Below are positions 41,976 through 51,214 of a stretch of DNA of 54,215 bases, in pieces. The stretch covers positions 1 to 54,215 of the forward strand of contig JACXVD010000021.1 in NCBI GenBank assembly GCA_014763545.1. The letters are read 5' to 3'. The stretch's first letter is position 1, and the number at the start of each line of letters is the position of its first letter. The position numbers and the translations under genes are program-made. Source of the stretch: Sphingomonadales bacterium. Its GTDB lineage: Bacteria; Pseudomonadota; Alphaproteobacteria; Sphingomonadales; Sphingomonadaceae. The notes beneath the pieces were generated by a model, which worked only from the letters and a program-made list of their open reading frames with translations, was not told the origin of the DNA and did not search any database.

Positions 41976-43265
41976 ATGGCAAATGTAACCGTGATCGGCG
42001 CCCAGTGGGGCGATGAGGGCAAGGGCAAGATCGTCGACTGGCTGGCCAGCCGCGCCGATGCCGTGGTGCGCTTCCAGGGCGGGCACAATGCCGGGCATAC
42101 GCTGGTTGTGGGCGACACGACCTACAAGCTCAGCCTGCTGCCCTCCGGCATCGTCACCGGCACGCTCAGCATCATCGGCAACGGCGTGGTGCTCGACCCG
42201 TGGCACCTCAAGAGCGAGATCGAAAAGCTCGAAGGGCAGGGCGTGGTGATCAACGCCGAAAACTTCGCCATCGCCGACAATTGCCCGCTGATCCTGCCGC
42301 TCCACCGCGACCTCGACGGTTTACGCGAAACGGCGGCGGGTGCGGGCAAGATCGGCACCACCGGCCGCGGCATCGGCCCGGCCTACGAAGACAAGGTCGG
42401 CCGCCGCGCGATCCGCGTGTGCGACCTCGCCCATCTCGACGCGATGGACCCGCAGCTCGACCGGCTCTGTGCGCATCATGACGCGCTGCGCGCTGGTTTC
42501 GGCCAGCCGCCGGTCGACCGCGCGGCCCTGCTTGCCGAATTGAAGGACATCGCCCCCTTTGTGCTGCAATTCGCGCAGCCGGTGTGGAAACGCCTGAAGA
42601 AAGTGCGCAAGGCAGGCGCGCGCATCCTGTTCGAAGGGGCGCAGGGCGTGCTGCTCGATGTCGATCACGGCACCTATCCCTTCGTTACCAGCTCCAACAC
42701 CGTCAGCGGCACCGCCGCCAGCGGCAGCGGGCTGGGGCCCAACAGCACCGGCTTCGTGCTGGGCATCGTCAAGGCTTATACCACCCGCGTCGGCAGCGGC
42801 CCGTTCCCGACCGAGCTGGACGACGACACCGGTCAGAAGCTGGGTGAGCGCGGCCATGAATTCGGCACCGTCACCGGGCGCAAGCGGCGTTGCGGCTGGT
42901 TCGACGCGGTGCTGGTGCGCCAGAGCTGCGCGATCAGCGGCGTGACCGGGATCGCGCTGACCAAGCTCGACGTGCTCGACGGTTTCGACACGGTGAAGAT
43001 CTGCACCGGTTACCGCCTGCGCGGCAAGATCCTCGACTATTTCCCGTCGCACGCCGCCGACCAGGCCGAGGTGGAACCGATCTACGAGGAAATGGAAGGC
43101 TGGAGCGCCACCACCGCCGGGGCACGCAGCTGGGCGGACCTTCCGGCGCAGGCGATCAAATACATCAGCCGCGTGCAGGAACTGATCGAAACCCCGGTGG
43201 CGCTGGTTTCCACCAGCCCCGAGCGTGAGGACACGATCCTGGTGCGCGATCCCTTCGTGGATTGA
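41976..43265 (+). CDS. purA: Adenylosuccinate synthetase
   Basis: Makes adenylosuccinate from IMP, aspartate and GTP, the first step toward AMP. The 429-aa protein has the GTP-site motif [16 protein letters not shown] near residue 8, GHNAGHT near 38, and the switch region [14 protein letters not shown]. The C-terminal GTP base contacts are in the TKLDVLDG motif. The ATG at 41976 ([11 protein letters not shown]) is chosen because homology begins there. The stop overlaps the L,D-transpeptidase ATG by one base. Confidence 0.95.
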   Translation: MANVTVIGAQWGDEGKGKIVDWLASRADAVVRFQGGHNAGHTLVVGDTTYKLSLLPSGIVTGTLSIIGNGVVLDPWHLKSEIEKLEGQGVVINAENFAIADNCPLILPLHRDLDGLRETAAGAGKIGTTGRGIGPAYEDKVGRRAIRVCDLAHLDAMDPQLDRLCAHHDALRAGFGQPPVDRAALLAELKDIAPFVLQFAQPVWKRLKKVRKAGARILFEGAQGVLLDVDHGTYPFVTSSNTVSGTAASGSGLGPNSTGFVLGIVKAYTTRVGSGPFPTELDDDTGQKLGERGHEFGTVTGRKRRCGWFDAVLVRQSCAISGVTGIALTKLDVLDGFDTVKICTGYRLRGKILDYFPSHAADQAEVEPIYEEMEGWSATTAGARSWADLPAQAIKYISRVQELIETPVALVSTSPEREDTILVRDPFVD

Positions 43266-43759
43266 TGATGGTGCGGCGGGCCTGGCTGTTGCTCTGCGCC
43301 GCGCTGGCCGCCTGCGCCCCGGTCGAGCGCGCGCCGATCGGCACTGCCGATTTGGTGCGGGTGGACAAGTCGGAGCGGACCCTGTCGCTCTATGCCGGCG
43401 GCAGGTTGCTCAAGACCTACACTGGCATCCAGTTGGGCGATGCGCCGGAGGGGCACAAGCAGTTCGAAGGCGACGAGAAGACGCCCGAGGGGCGCTACAC
43501 GATCGATTATCGCAACCCGAACAGCGCCTATCACCTGAGCCTGCATATCTCCTATCCCGCTGCAGCGGACAGCGCCTTTGCGGCGCAGGCGGGGCAATCG
43601 CCGGGCGGCGAGATCTTCGTCCACGGCCAGCCCAACGGCTTGCCCGCAGGGCGCATGCCGGGCGACTGGACCGACGGCTGCATCGCGGTATCGAATGCAG
43701 AGATCGAGGAAATCTGGGCCGCGGTGCCCGATGGGACGCCGATTGTGATTCAGCCTTGA
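43265..43759 (+). CDS. L,D-transpeptidase (YkuD-type) lipoprotein
   Basis: A 164-aa lipoprotein (AWLLLCAALAACAPVE, lipidated Cys about residue 17) with a YkuD domain. The domain has VDKSERTLSLYAGG at the start, a catalytic-region His in IFVHGQPNG, and the nucleophile Cys in DWTDGCIAVSN near 139. The motif has Asp before GC where many have His, a variant seen in YafK-like members. It could cross-link peptidoglycan or attach a protein to it. The first ATG shares a base with the purA stop; a second Met follows directly. Confidence 0.88.
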   Translation: MMVRRAWLLLCAALAACAPVERAPIGTADLVRVDKSERTLSLYAGGRLLKTYTGIQLGDAPEGHKQFEGDEKTPEGRYTIDYRNPNSAYHLSLHISYPAAADSAFAAQAGQSPGGEIFVHGQPNGLPAGRMPGDWTDGCIAVSNAEIEEIWAAVPDGTPIVIQP

Positions 43760-43813
43760 TTTGATCCTCGTTTGTTCTATTCTCGTTCTCGTCCGAGCAG
43801 GAGAGTCGGGAAC

Positions 43814-44839
43814 ATGCCCCAGGCTGATTTCGCATACCAACCGGCAAATGATGCGGCAGGAATCCCGCTGTCCGTCTCGATCTTTGCCGACCGTCCCCCG
43901 CTGCGCGAGCAGCTGTGCGACGATGCCGTGGCAGCCGGCTTCCGGCTCGGACAAACCGGCGCCATGGGGCAATTGGTGGATGCGGCTGAAATCCATGCGC
44001 TGGGCGATCTCGTGCTGGTCGATTGCCCGGTTGCCGGAGCGGCCGAACTGGCTGCGCTGGCGCGGCTGGACATGCGCGCGGCCCGTTCCGGCGCGCGGCT
44101 GGTGGTATCGACCAGCGTGGATTCACTCGACGCGGTGTTCGCTTGTCTCGACCAGTCAGCGCCGCAAATCCTCGTCGATCCGACTAGGGGGGAGCGCGTA
44201 ATTGCGCTCGGCCGTGTGCTGGCGACAATGCCCGGCATGCGGCTGCGCGAACTTTCCGACGATGACCGGCTTTCGCTGCTGCGGCTCACCGAACAGGTCG
44301 GCCAGATTGCCGAGCGGCTGGAACGCATGTCGGCGCGCCAGTTTGGCCCGGCGGGCGGCGGGCGGGTGGACGATAGCGCCTTCCGTTTCGAAAGCCCGAA
44401 CCAGGACTATCGCGGGCAGGGCGAGGGCAGGCGGGGCGAGGGCAGGCAGGGCGAGGGCAGACAAGGCGAGGGCGGGGCGCTGCTGCGCAAGCCGCGTCCG
44501 CCGCTGCCCGATGCACGGCTGGTGCGCCAGGTGATTGCCCAGCGGCAGGCACGCGCGCGATATTTCGATGCCGAACTCTTCGCCGATCCGGCGTGGGACA
44601 TTTTGCTCGACCTCACGGCCGCGCGGGTGGAACGCAAGCGTGTGTCGGTTACCTCGCTGTGTATCGCCAGCGGCGTGCCGCCGACCACCGCCTTGCGCTG
44701 GATCGCACAGATGAGCGAAGCGGGCCTGCTCGAACGGGTCGAGGACGAAACCGACCGGCGCCGCGCCTTCATCCAGCTGTCCGACAAGGCGGCGGACGCG
44801 ATGGCGCGCTATTTCGCGGAAGTCGGTGCTGCGGCTTGA
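43814..44839 (+). CDS. Winged-helix protein with receiver-like N terminus and GRQGE repeats
   Basis: A 341-aa protein. Residues about 16-130 resemble a degenerate receiver fold (SVSIFADRPPLREQL, LVLVDCPVAG, RLVVSTSVDSLDAVFACL) without a clear phosphoacceptor set. A helical part (about 150-185) may dimerise. Residues 200-219 are a four-fold GQGEG/GRQGE repeat. The C-terminal wHTH (about 245-335, MarR-like) has VTSLCIASGVPPTTALRWIAQMSEAGLLERV. The function is unknown, but it is probably a DNA-binding regulator. The ATG at 43814 has GGGA upstream. The last 31 bp overlap the convergent siroheme gene. Confidence 0.72.
   Translation: MPQADFAYQPANDAAGIPLSVSIFADRPPLREQLCDDAVAAGFRLGQTGAMGQLVDAAEIHALGDLVLVDCPVAGAAELAALARLDMRAARSGARLVVSTSVDSLDAVFACLDQSAPQILVDPTRGERVIALGRVLATMPGMRLRELSDDDRLSLLRLTEQVGQIAERLERMSARQFGPAGGGRVDDSAFRFESPNQDYRGQGEGRRGEGRQGEGRQGEGGALLRKPRPPLPDARLVRQVIAQRQARARYFDAELFADPAWDILLDLTAARVERKRVSVTSLCIASGVPPTTALRWIAQMSEAGLLERVEDETDRRRAFIQLSDKAADAMARYFAEVGAAA
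44411..44470 (+). repeat. Four tandem 15-bp units inside the winged-helix gene
   Basis: Four in-frame units of the form GGCAGGCRGGGCGAG (44411-44470, the first and last diverged) encode a Gly/Arg/Gln/Glu linker. Copy number could vary by slippage without a frameshift. Confidence 0.85.
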
Positions 44840-45624
44840 CCCGTATCCGCGTAGCGGACGATCACCGTCAGGCGGGCCATGTCATCGGAAGCTCCGGGTA
44901 GGGCGCAGCGTTGTGCATCGGCCCTGGCACGAGCGAGAATGGCCTCTGGCACGTTGGGATCATGCATCACAAGATCCGCCATCCCGAGCAGGCGCGCCTC
45001 GCGCAGCGTCAGGTCATCGGGGTCACTGCTCGACAGTGCGATCGTCACGATTTGCGGCGGCGGCGAACCGTCCGGAGCCTTGAGCCATGCGGCGAGCCGC
45101 TCCGGCGCGGCGGGATCGAACGGGTCGAGCGGGCCGCCCTCGGCCAGCGCCGCGTCGAGCGCACGGCGCCGGTCCGGCCCGTCGGGAAACCTTATGCGCA
45201 AGGCATCCCGGGCCGCCTCCAGCGCGCGCGCCAACCCGCCGACCGAAGGCGGCAGGATCGCCTCCAGCCGCAGCCGCACATGCTTGGCGAGCCCAGCCGA
45301 CGCGCCGCCGGTTCCCACTGCCACCAGCACCGGATCGCGATCGAGCACACTCGGGGTGGTGAAGTCGCACAGCTCGGGGCGGTCGACGACATTCACCAGC
45401 AGTCCGGCGCAGCGCAAATTGATCGCCGCAGCTTCCGCCGCCTTGCCATCCTCCAAGGCGACAAATGCCAGCCGTGCGCCGTTGTCGATCGCTTCCTGCA
45501 TCTCGCGGATGACCAGGCCGCCCGCGCGCTCGACCAAGCGTGCCTTCGCCGCAGCCGCCTCGCCATCGCCCAGCACAAGCACCGGCTGGCCGGAAACGCG
45601 GTGGAACAGCGGCAGGCTTTGCAT
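44809..45624 (-). CDS. Precorrin-2 dehydrogenase (CysG N-domain) with SUMT remnant
   Basis: The NAD-dependent dehydrogenase/ferrochelatase part of siroheme synthase, 271 aa. The N terminus VLVLGDGEAAAAKA (about 15-28) is the NAD site, and the domain runs to about 180 with the dimerisation part IRFPDGPDRRRALDAALAEG. Residues 188-250 resemble the first 55 residues of a SUMT, but the GxGPGDPEL motif is altered to ALSSSDPDDL (196-205) and the rest of the enzyme is missing. A complete SUMT is at 6668-7426. The ATG at 45624 (MQSLPLFHRV) is chosen; the upstream in-frame sequence overlaps lysA. Confidence 0.85.
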   Translation of the reverse strand: MQSLPLFHRVSGQPVLVLGDGEAAAAKARLVERAGGLVIREMQEAIDNGARLAFVALEDGKAAEAAAINLRCAGLLVNVVDRPELCDFTTPSVLDRDPVLVAVGTGGASAGLAKHVRLRLEAILPPSVGGLARALEAARDALRIRFPDGPDRRRALDAALAEGGPLDPFDPAAPERLAAWLKAPDGSPPPQIVTIALSSSDPDDLTLREARLLGMADLVMHDPNVPEAILARARADAQRCALPGASDDMARLTVIVRYADTGQAAAPTSAK

Positions 45625-45631
45625 CAGTGCC

Positions 45632-46894
45632 TCATGCCAGCCAGTCGGGCACCCGCTCGGCGGCGTAGATCTGCTCGGCGGGGATACGGTCGGCCACCAC
45701 CGCCCATTTATCGCCATCGACCAGCACTTCGGGCACGAAGCCGCGCGAGTTGTAGCTCGACGCCATCGTCGCGCCGTAGGCACCTGCGGTGCGGAACACC
45801 GCCAGATCGCCGGCTTCCACCGCATCCATTTCGCGGCCCATGGCGAATGTATCGCCCGTCTCGCAGATCGGGCCGACGATGTTGGCGGTCATCCGCGCAC
45901 CATTGGGCGCCACCGCGTCGAAATCGTGCCACGCACCGTAAAGCGCCGGGCGGGCCAGATCGTTCATCGCCGCATCGACGATCACGAAGGGATCGCGGTT
46001 GGTGTTGCGCTTCACGCGGATCACCTGCGTGAGCAGCACCCCCGCGTTGCCCGCGATCACCCGGCCCGGTTCGAACATCATCCGCACGTCCCAACCCTGG
46101 GAAACGCGCGCGACCATGGTACCGTATTCGGCGGGCGAGGGCATGACTTCGCCCGCTTTGTAAGGCACGCCGATCCCGCCGCCGAGGTCGGCGTGGGTGA
46201 CGGTGCCGCCGTTTGCGCGGGTGGCAGCAATCAGCTCGCCCATGCGGGTAAAGGCTGCTTCCAGCGGAGCGAGGTCGGACAGCTGGCTGCCGATATGCAT
46301 GGCAAAGCCGCGCATCGCGAGCCCCGGCAGGGCGGACAGCCGCGCATACATGGCGACAGCCTGGTCGATCGGCACGCCAAACTTGTTGTCGCGCTTGCCG
46401 GTGGAAATCTTCTCATGCGTCCCGGCGTCGATATCGGGGTTCACCCGCAGCGCGCAGGATGCGATGGTACCGCGCGCGGCGGCAATCTCCGCCAGTTCGA
46501 GGCCTTCTTCCTCGCTTTCGATATTGAACTGCCCGATCCCGGCGTCGAGCGCGGCAACCATTTCGGCTGCGGTCTTGCCGACGCCGGAAAACACGATCTC
46601 GCTCGCCGGAATGCCCGCTGCCAGCGCGCGCTCCATTTCGCCGCGCGACACCACATCGGCGCCATAGCCTTCGCGCTGCAGCACCCTGAGCACGGCGAGG
46701 TTGGGGTTGGATTTGACCGCAAAGGCGAGATGCGGATCGCCCAGCGGGGCCAGCGCTTCGCGAAACACGCGGGCGTGGCGTTCGAGCGTCGCGCGCGAAT
46801 AGACATAGACGGGCGTGCCCACCGCAGCCGCAATCGCGGGCAGCGGCACATCCTCGGCGTGGAGAACGCCGTCGATCAGGCGGAAATGGTCCAT
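45632..46894 (-). CDS. lysA: Diaminopimelate decarboxylase
   Basis: PLP enzyme that makes lysine from meso-diaminopimelate. The 420-aa protein is the usual length. It has the fold-type III PLP lysine Lys61 (FAVKSNPN), the glycine-rich ADLGGGIGVPY motif near 220, and the late GPICETGDTFA motif with the active-site Cys near 320. It ends 7 bp before the start of the siroheme gene and follows lptM by 16 bp, so argH, lptM and lysA probably share a transcript. Confidence 0.95.
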   Translation of the reverse strand: MDHFRLIDGVLHAEDVPLPAIAAAVGTPVYVYSRATLERHARVFREALAPLGDPHLAFAVKSNPNLAVLRVLQREGYGADVVSRGEMERALAAGIPASEIVFSGVGKTAAEMVAALDAGIGQFNIESEEEGLELAEIAAARGTIASCALRVNPDIDAGTHEKISTGKRDNKFGVPIDQAVAMYARLSALPGLAMRGFAMHIGSQLSDLAPLEAAFTRMGELIAATRANGGTVTHADLGGGIGVPYKAGEVMPSPAEYGTMVARVSQGWDVRMMFEPGRVIAGNAGVLLTQVIRVKRNTNRDPFVIVDAAMNDLARPALYGAWHDFDAVAPNGARMTANIVGPICETGDTFAMGREMDAVEAGDLAVFRTAGAYGATMASSYNSRGFVPEVLVDGDKWAVVADRIPAEQIYAAERVPDWLA

Positions 46895-46910
46895 CGTTCT
46901 CCGTTGCGCC

Positions 46911-47159
46911 TCATTCGGGCGGAAGGTCGAAAGGGTCGTCTTCCCGCTCTTCGGAGCGGCGACGCAGTTCGATATTGCGTTCGGGCGCGGCCTGCGGCGG
47001 CAGCGCGAGCAAGTCGTCCGCCTCGGGCCGGACTTCGGAGCCATAGGGTGCAACCGGCAATTCGGACGCTGCCTTTGGTTCGAGTTCGGTCTTGGCACCG
47101 CAGCCTGCCAGCAAGGCAAGCGCGGAAAATGTCACCGGCAAGGCGAAGATCTTGCGCAT
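46911..47159 (-). CDS. lptM: LPS translocon maturation chaperone LptM-like lipoprotein
   Basis: An 82-aa lipoprotein (RKIFALPVTFSALALLAGCGAK, lipidated Cys20) whose KTELEPK just after the Cys and whose acidic, Pro-rich tail fit the LptM/YifL family. In E. coli LptM binds LptD and assists its oxidative maturation. The argH-lptM-lysA order is the usual one in alphaproteobacteria, which supports the call more than the short sequence does. The start shares a base with the argH stop. Confidence 0.82.
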   Translation of the reverse strand: MRKIFALPVTFSALALLAGCGAKTELEPKAASELPVAPYGSEVRPEADDLLALPPQAAPERNIELRRRSEEREDDPFDLPPE

Positions 47160-48559
47160 CACGACTCCATGCCCAGCGCGCCGCGCGCTTCGGCCACCCG
47201 CAGCCTTACCTGTTCGGGTGCGGTTCCGCCATGGCTGGCGCGCGCGGCGACCGATGCTTCGACCGAGAGCGCGGCATAGACGCGTTCGTCGATCCGTCCG
47301 TCGATCGCGCGGAGCTGGTCGATGGTCAGCGCATCGAGCGGCTTGCCCTCGCTTTCGGCCAGCTTCACTGCCGCGCCGGTGATGTGATGCGCCTCGCGGA
47401 AGGGGATGTCGGCTTCGCGGACCAGCCAGTCGGCCAGGTCGGTGGCGGTGGCATAACCCAGTTCGGCAGCCTGCCGCATGCGATCGGTGCGGAACGTGCT
47501 GTCGGCGACCATCCCGGTCATCGCAGCGATCGACAGTGCAAGCAGCCCCGCGGCTTCGAATACCGGCGGCTTGTCGTCCTGCATATCCTTCGAATAGGCG
47601 AGCGGCAGGCCCTTCATGGTCATCATCAGCGCAGTCAGGCAGCCGCTGATCCGCCCGGCATGGCCGCGCACCAGTTCGGCCGCGTCGGGGTTCTTCTTCT
47701 GCGGCATGATCGAACTGCCGGTGCTGAGCGAATCCGGCAGGCGCACGAAGCCGAATGGCTGGCTGGCCCAGATGATGAATTCTTCGGCCAGGCGGCTGAG
47801 ATGCAGCGCGCACTGGCTCGCCGCCATCAGGTAATCGAGCGCGAAGTCGCGGTCGGATACCGAATCGAGGCTGTTGTCGGTCGGCTTGTCGAAACCCAGC
47901 GCGCTGCTCGTAGCCTGCCGGTCGATGGGGAAGCCGGTGCCAGCCAGCGCCGCGCTACCCAGCGGGCATTCGTTCATCCGCGCGCGGGCATCGGCGAACC
48001 GGCTGCGATCGCGGCGCGTCATCTCGTAATAGGCCAACAGGTGATGACCCAGCGTGACCGGCTGCGCGGTTTGCAGGTGGGTGAAACCGGGCATGATGCT
48101 GGCCGCATGGTCGCCCGCACGGGCGACGAGCGCGCGCTGCAGCGCCTCCAGTCCCGCGTCGGCCTGGTCGATGGCGTCGCGCACCCACAGCCGGAAATCG
48201 GTCGCCACCTGGTCGTTGCGGCTGCGCGCGGTGTGCAGCCGCCCCGCCGCCGCGCCGACCAGTTCGGCCAGCCGGCTTTCGGTGGTCATGTGGATGTCTT
48301 CGAGGTCCCAGTCCTCGGGCACGCCATTGGCTTCGTATTCGGCGGCCACGCTGTCGAGCCCGGCGGCGATTGTCGCCGCATCCTCTGCCGAAACGATGCC
48401 CTGCGCGCCGAGCATGGCGACATGCGCCTTGCTGGCGGCGATATCCTGCCGCCACAGTGCCTTGTCGAACGGGATCGAGGCATTAATCTCGCGCATGATC
48501 GCGGATGGCCCTTCGGCGAAACGTCCGCCCCACATCTGGTTGGAGCCCGATTTGTCCAT
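47159..48559 (-). CDS. argH: Argininosuccinate lyase
   Basis: Releases fumarate from argininosuccinate to give arginine. The 466-aa protein has the MWGGRF start, the [17 protein letters not shown]-like signature ([15 protein letters not shown] near 105), the [15 protein letters not shown] motif (His base region) near 155, and the fumarase-superfamily signature [12 protein letters not shown] near 275. The ATG at 48559 (MDKSGSNQ) overlaps the divergent TTG start of the thioredoxin gene, so the two 5' ends cross by 8 bp. Confidence 0.95.
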   Translation of the reverse strand: MDKSGSNQMWGGRFAEGPSAIMREINASIPFDKALWRQDIAASKAHVAMLGAQGIVSAEDAATIAAGLDSVAAEYEANGVPEDWDLEDIHMTTESRLAELVGAAAGRLHTARSRNDQVATDFRLWVRDAIDQADAGLEALQRALVARAGDHAASIMPGFTHLQTAQPVTLGHHLLAYYEMTRRDRSRFADARARMNECPLGSAALAGTGFPIDRQATSSALGFDKPTDNSLDSVSDRDFALDYLMAASQCALHLSRLAEEFIIWASQPFGFVRLPDSLSTGSSIMPQKKNPDAAELVRGHAGRISGCLTALMMTMKGLPLAYSKDMQDDKPPVFEAAGLLALSIAAMTGMVADSTFRTDRMRQAAELGYATATDLADWLVREADIPFREAHHITGAAVKLAESEGKPLDALTIDQLRAIDGRIDERVYAALSVEASVAARASHGGTAPEQVRLRVAEARGALGMES

Positions 48560-49121
48560 ACGATCCGTCACGCTTGTCGCCCTGGCCCTGCCGTTCAGCC
48601 TGTTGCTGGCGGGTTGCGATAGGCAAAGCACCGCGCCCACGCAAGCAGGTGAGACCAAGGAAGCAGCCAGCACGATCGACCGGACTTTCGCCGGCGACCC
48701 CTTGCCAGCGGCAAAGCTGAGCGATCCGGAAGATGCGACGCTCGACCTTGCGACGCTCAAGGGCAAGCCGGTGCTGCTCAACCTGTGGGCGACCTGGTGT
48801 GTGCCCTGCGTCACCGAAATGCCGATGATAGACGATCTGGCGGGCGAATATGGCGACCGGCTGCAGGTCGTCGTCGCCAGCCAGGACCTGCAAGGCGCGG
48901 ATAAGGTCGTGCCGTTTTTCGCCAAGCAGAAATTTGCCAATCTCCACCCGTGGATGGACCCGGAAAACACGCTCGGCTTCGCGCTTGGCGGTGGGCAATT
49001 GCCGACGACCGTGCTGTATGACGCGCAGGGCAAGGAAGTGTGGCGGGTGACCGGCGAATTCGACTGGTCGGGGGCCGAGGCGCGGGGGCTGGTCGATGAG
49101 GGGCTGGGCAGTAAGCCCTGA
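48552..49121 (+). CDS. TlpA-like thioredoxin-fold lipoprotein, TTG start
   Basis: A 189-aa membrane-anchored thioredoxin-like protein. The signal is [22 protein letters not shown] with a lipobox Cys22, and the thioredoxin fold carries Cys83 and Cys86 in WATWCVPC. It is probably a periplasmic disulfide reductase (TlpA/ResA-like). The only plausible start is TTG at 48552 with GGAG 6 nt before it; the next Met comes after the active site. The TTG lies inside the argH start region, so this gene and argH are head-to-head with overlapping 5' ends. Confidence 0.85.
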   Translation: MSIRSVTLVALALPFSLLLAGCDRQSTAPTQAGETKEAASTIDRTFAGDPLPAAKLSDPEDATLDLATLKGKPVLLNLWATWCVPCVTEMPMIDDLAGEYGDRLQVVVASQDLQGADKVVPFFAKQKFANLHPWMDPENTLGFALGGGQLPTTVLYDAQGKEVWRVTGEFDWSGAEARGLVDEGLGSKP

Positions 49122-49523
49122 TCCCAACGCCCCGGACAGCTCGACTTCATGGGCATGACAAATGTTGTTACCCGATTGACGCGGCGCGCGGCGCTCCCTT
49201 GGGGCGTCCCGTTTCGGGGGTTATCTCGATCGCGGGGACTACGCTGACTCGCTCCGACCGCCGAACCGCTGTGCTGCGCAGGTGATGCGTATCGATGCCG
49301 ATATTGCAGCCTTGGCGCGATAACCGTCGCCCGGTGGCGACAAGCCGCATGATGCAATGGCGCACGGACGATGCAGTGCCATGCCCCCTAAGGTCCGTCG
49401 CAAGCCATCACATCGAAGCCCTCGCCGACCAAGCTTGCAGGTCGTTGCGGTTCGCGGGCGACGTGAGGTCGAATGCCAGAAAGGGCGGCGGACCGGGACG
49501 ACAGGATTTGCGGGCAGAAGTGA
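49122..49523. other. Non-coding gap between thioredoxin gene and tRNA-Val
   Basis: These 402 bp hold no ORF with a credible product, no clear terminator and no recognisable repeat. The short ORFs on both strands have no family resemblance. A decayed insertion next to the tRNA is possible but not shown. Confidence 0.45.
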
Positions 49524-49599
49524 TGGTGGGCGGTGACGGGCTCGAACCGCCGACCCTCTCGGTGTAAACGAGATGCTCTACCAACTGAGCTAACCGCCC
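49524..49599 (-). tRNA. tRNA-Val (anticodon TAC)
   Basis: On the minus strand the acceptor arms GGGCGG (49594-49599) and CCGCCC pair, with discriminator A and an encoded CCA (49524-49526). The D arm contains AGCTCAGTTGGTAGAGC, and the anticodon stem-loop is TCTCG-TTTACAC-CGAGA, giving anticodon TAC (Val, codon GTA). The T arm has GGTTCGAGCCC. The length is 76 nt including CCA. Confidence 0.95.
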
Positions 49600-49680
49600 C
49601 GGTCACCGGGAGCCGCCCACCTAGCCGATTTCAGGCCGTGGTCAAGCGGGCGGCGAGCGTGCGGTCGTCGCTGGCCTGTC

Positions 49681-51105
49681 CTAGCTGACCGGGAGAAAAC
49701 GCAGTTGGTCCCGCGCCGCGTCATACCGCAGGTCGATCCCCCAGGCGCGCAATTCGTCCAGCGTCATATAGCGTTTTGCGGCGGGCGAGGATGCCATCTG
49801 GGCAAAGACTTCAGGCGACCATTGGTCCTGCAGCAGATTCACCAGGTCGCTCAACTTCACCATGATCCCGTCACCGCTGGTGAGGAAGATCGGCAGCTTC
49901 CCCAGATCGCGACCGTTGAACTGCACATTCTTCGAGAATGCGAGATGGTCGCTCGGCAGGTCTACGCGGTCGAGCGAAAAATCGATCTTGGCGAGGCCGA
50001 GCAATGGCGTTGCGGAGGTGGCCGCACTCTTGCGACTTGCTGCAAGGTCTGCCGTGCGGACGGGCACGGGGCGCGCTTGGATCGACGGTGCCGCAGTGAA
50101 GTCCGATGCCGCCACGGTACTGACGGGAACAGCGAGTTGGAGCGGCTCGGGCATTGCCAGAGGCTGTTCGATTGCGGCGGCAAGCGCCCGATCCTGCCCG
50201 ACCGGCTGGACGAGCGCCCGCGATACCGGAGCGAGCATGGCCTGATCGCCGTTCGTGCCGGTGGGAGCGCTCGGTTGCTCGCGCGGCTCTACATCGATGG
50301 CAAGGGCGTCGCTGCCTGTGGGTACGGCAAGCGAAGCATCGATTTCGCGCACCACGGGGGAGGCATCGGTGACAATGGGAAGCCGCCTCGCTGCGGCCAA
50401 CCCGCTCGCCTCGACGCCGGGTTCCCCCGTCACCGCGACCGGCGCCGCTATCGTCAAAGGCATCGCCAACGGCGACTCCAAGACGAGTGAGGCGGATTGG
50501 CAGGAAGCACGACAGGTCGCTTTGGTCCCGACACTCAAGCCTGGCGCAGTTGCGGGCGGTGCGTCGCGGGTGCGGGAAAGCTTGGCCGTGCTTGTGGCAA
50601 GCGCGTCCAGTTGGCTTTCGGCGGGCATTGGAACGCGCGGCGAAGCGGGCAATATCTGCCCGTCGATCGTTACCGTCGCCAGTCCGGGCGAAGGGGAAGC
50701 AAGCACGAAATTGTTGACGTTATTTGTAAACAGAGGTTTCGAACCATCTGATACAAAAGTGTATTTCTGGCCGTCAGCCTGATCGATGTCGCCACCGGAC
50801 AGCGCCGAAAAATCTGCGTCGACGACCTGAACAGCATCGAGGGCTGCCGATCGCTTGCCTGCTGCGGTCCGCTTCGTCTTGGGCCCGGCGGGCGATCCGA
50901 AATGCGCCTTGCCTTCCATTGCCTGTGTTGCAGCAGTTGGCAGGCTGGCGGCCATGCGCGGGTAGTGTGCGCCACCGGCTTCGCCTTCCGCCAGGATCGA
51001 TTGTGGCATGAAGACAATTCCAGCCCCCAGCGAATAGGCAATCCCGCGCTGGGCCAGGAAAACCAGCCGTGTCCCGATCGTGAACGCGCCCATGGCAGTG
51101 CTCAT
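49681..51105 (-). CDS. Unrecognised exported protein divergent from giant adhesin
   Basis: A 474-aa protein with a possible N-terminal signal or anchor (RGIAYSLGAGIVFMPQSILAEG, about 18-39). A long low-complexity middle is rich in Ala/Pro/Val/Ser. The C-terminal part (about 370-474) is more ordered (GDGIMVKLSDLVNLLQDQWSPEVFAQM, then YMTLDELRAWGIDLRYDAARDQL). The gene has visible A/T-rich patches (around 50700-50770) and codon use unlike its neighbours, which suggests transfer or fast change. I recognise no family. Its divergent pairing with the adhesin suggests a shared surface role. Confidence 0.65.
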   Translation of the reverse strand: MSTAMGAFTIGTRLVFLAQRGIAYSLGAGIVFMPQSILAEGEAGGAHYPRMAASLPTAATQAMEGKAHFGSPAGPKTKRTAAGKRSAALDAVQVVDADFSALSGGDIDQADGQKYTFVSDGSKPLFTNNVNNFVLASPSPGLATVTIDGQILPASPRVPMPAESQLDALATSTAKLSRTRDAPPATAPGLSVGTKATCRASCQSASLVLESPLAMPLTIAAPVAVTGEPGVEASGLAAARRLPIVTDASPVVREIDASLAVPTGSDALAIDVEPREQPSAPTGTNGDQAMLAPVSRALVQPVGQDRALAAAIEQPLAMPEPLQLAVPVSTVAASDFTAAPSIQARPVPVRTADLAASRKSAATSATPLLGLAKIDFSLDRVDLPSDHLAFSKNVQFNGRDLGKLPIFLTSGDGIMVKLSDLVNLLQDQWSPEVFAQMASSPAAKRYMTLDELRAWGIDLRYDAARDQLRFLPVS

Positions 51106-51214
51106 CGCCAATTCCCCCGTTAGCCAACCTGCCTGACACCCCGTTCGGGCAGCAGCTTGCTCGACAACTACCATCGCACGGGTACCGGTCGCGGTGTGCG
51201 GAGACCCTCACGCG

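Noticed and set aside
44879-48622. 1247-codon open frame on the plus strand
   Set aside because: It runs antisense to the siroheme gene, lysA, lptM and argH, which all have clear families. The frame stays open because GC-rich codon use removes stops on the opposite strand, and its composition is Arg/His/Gly-rich with no domain.
49295-49567. 90-codon ORF running into tRNA-Val
   Set aside because: It crosses the tRNA on the other strand and has no recognisable motif.
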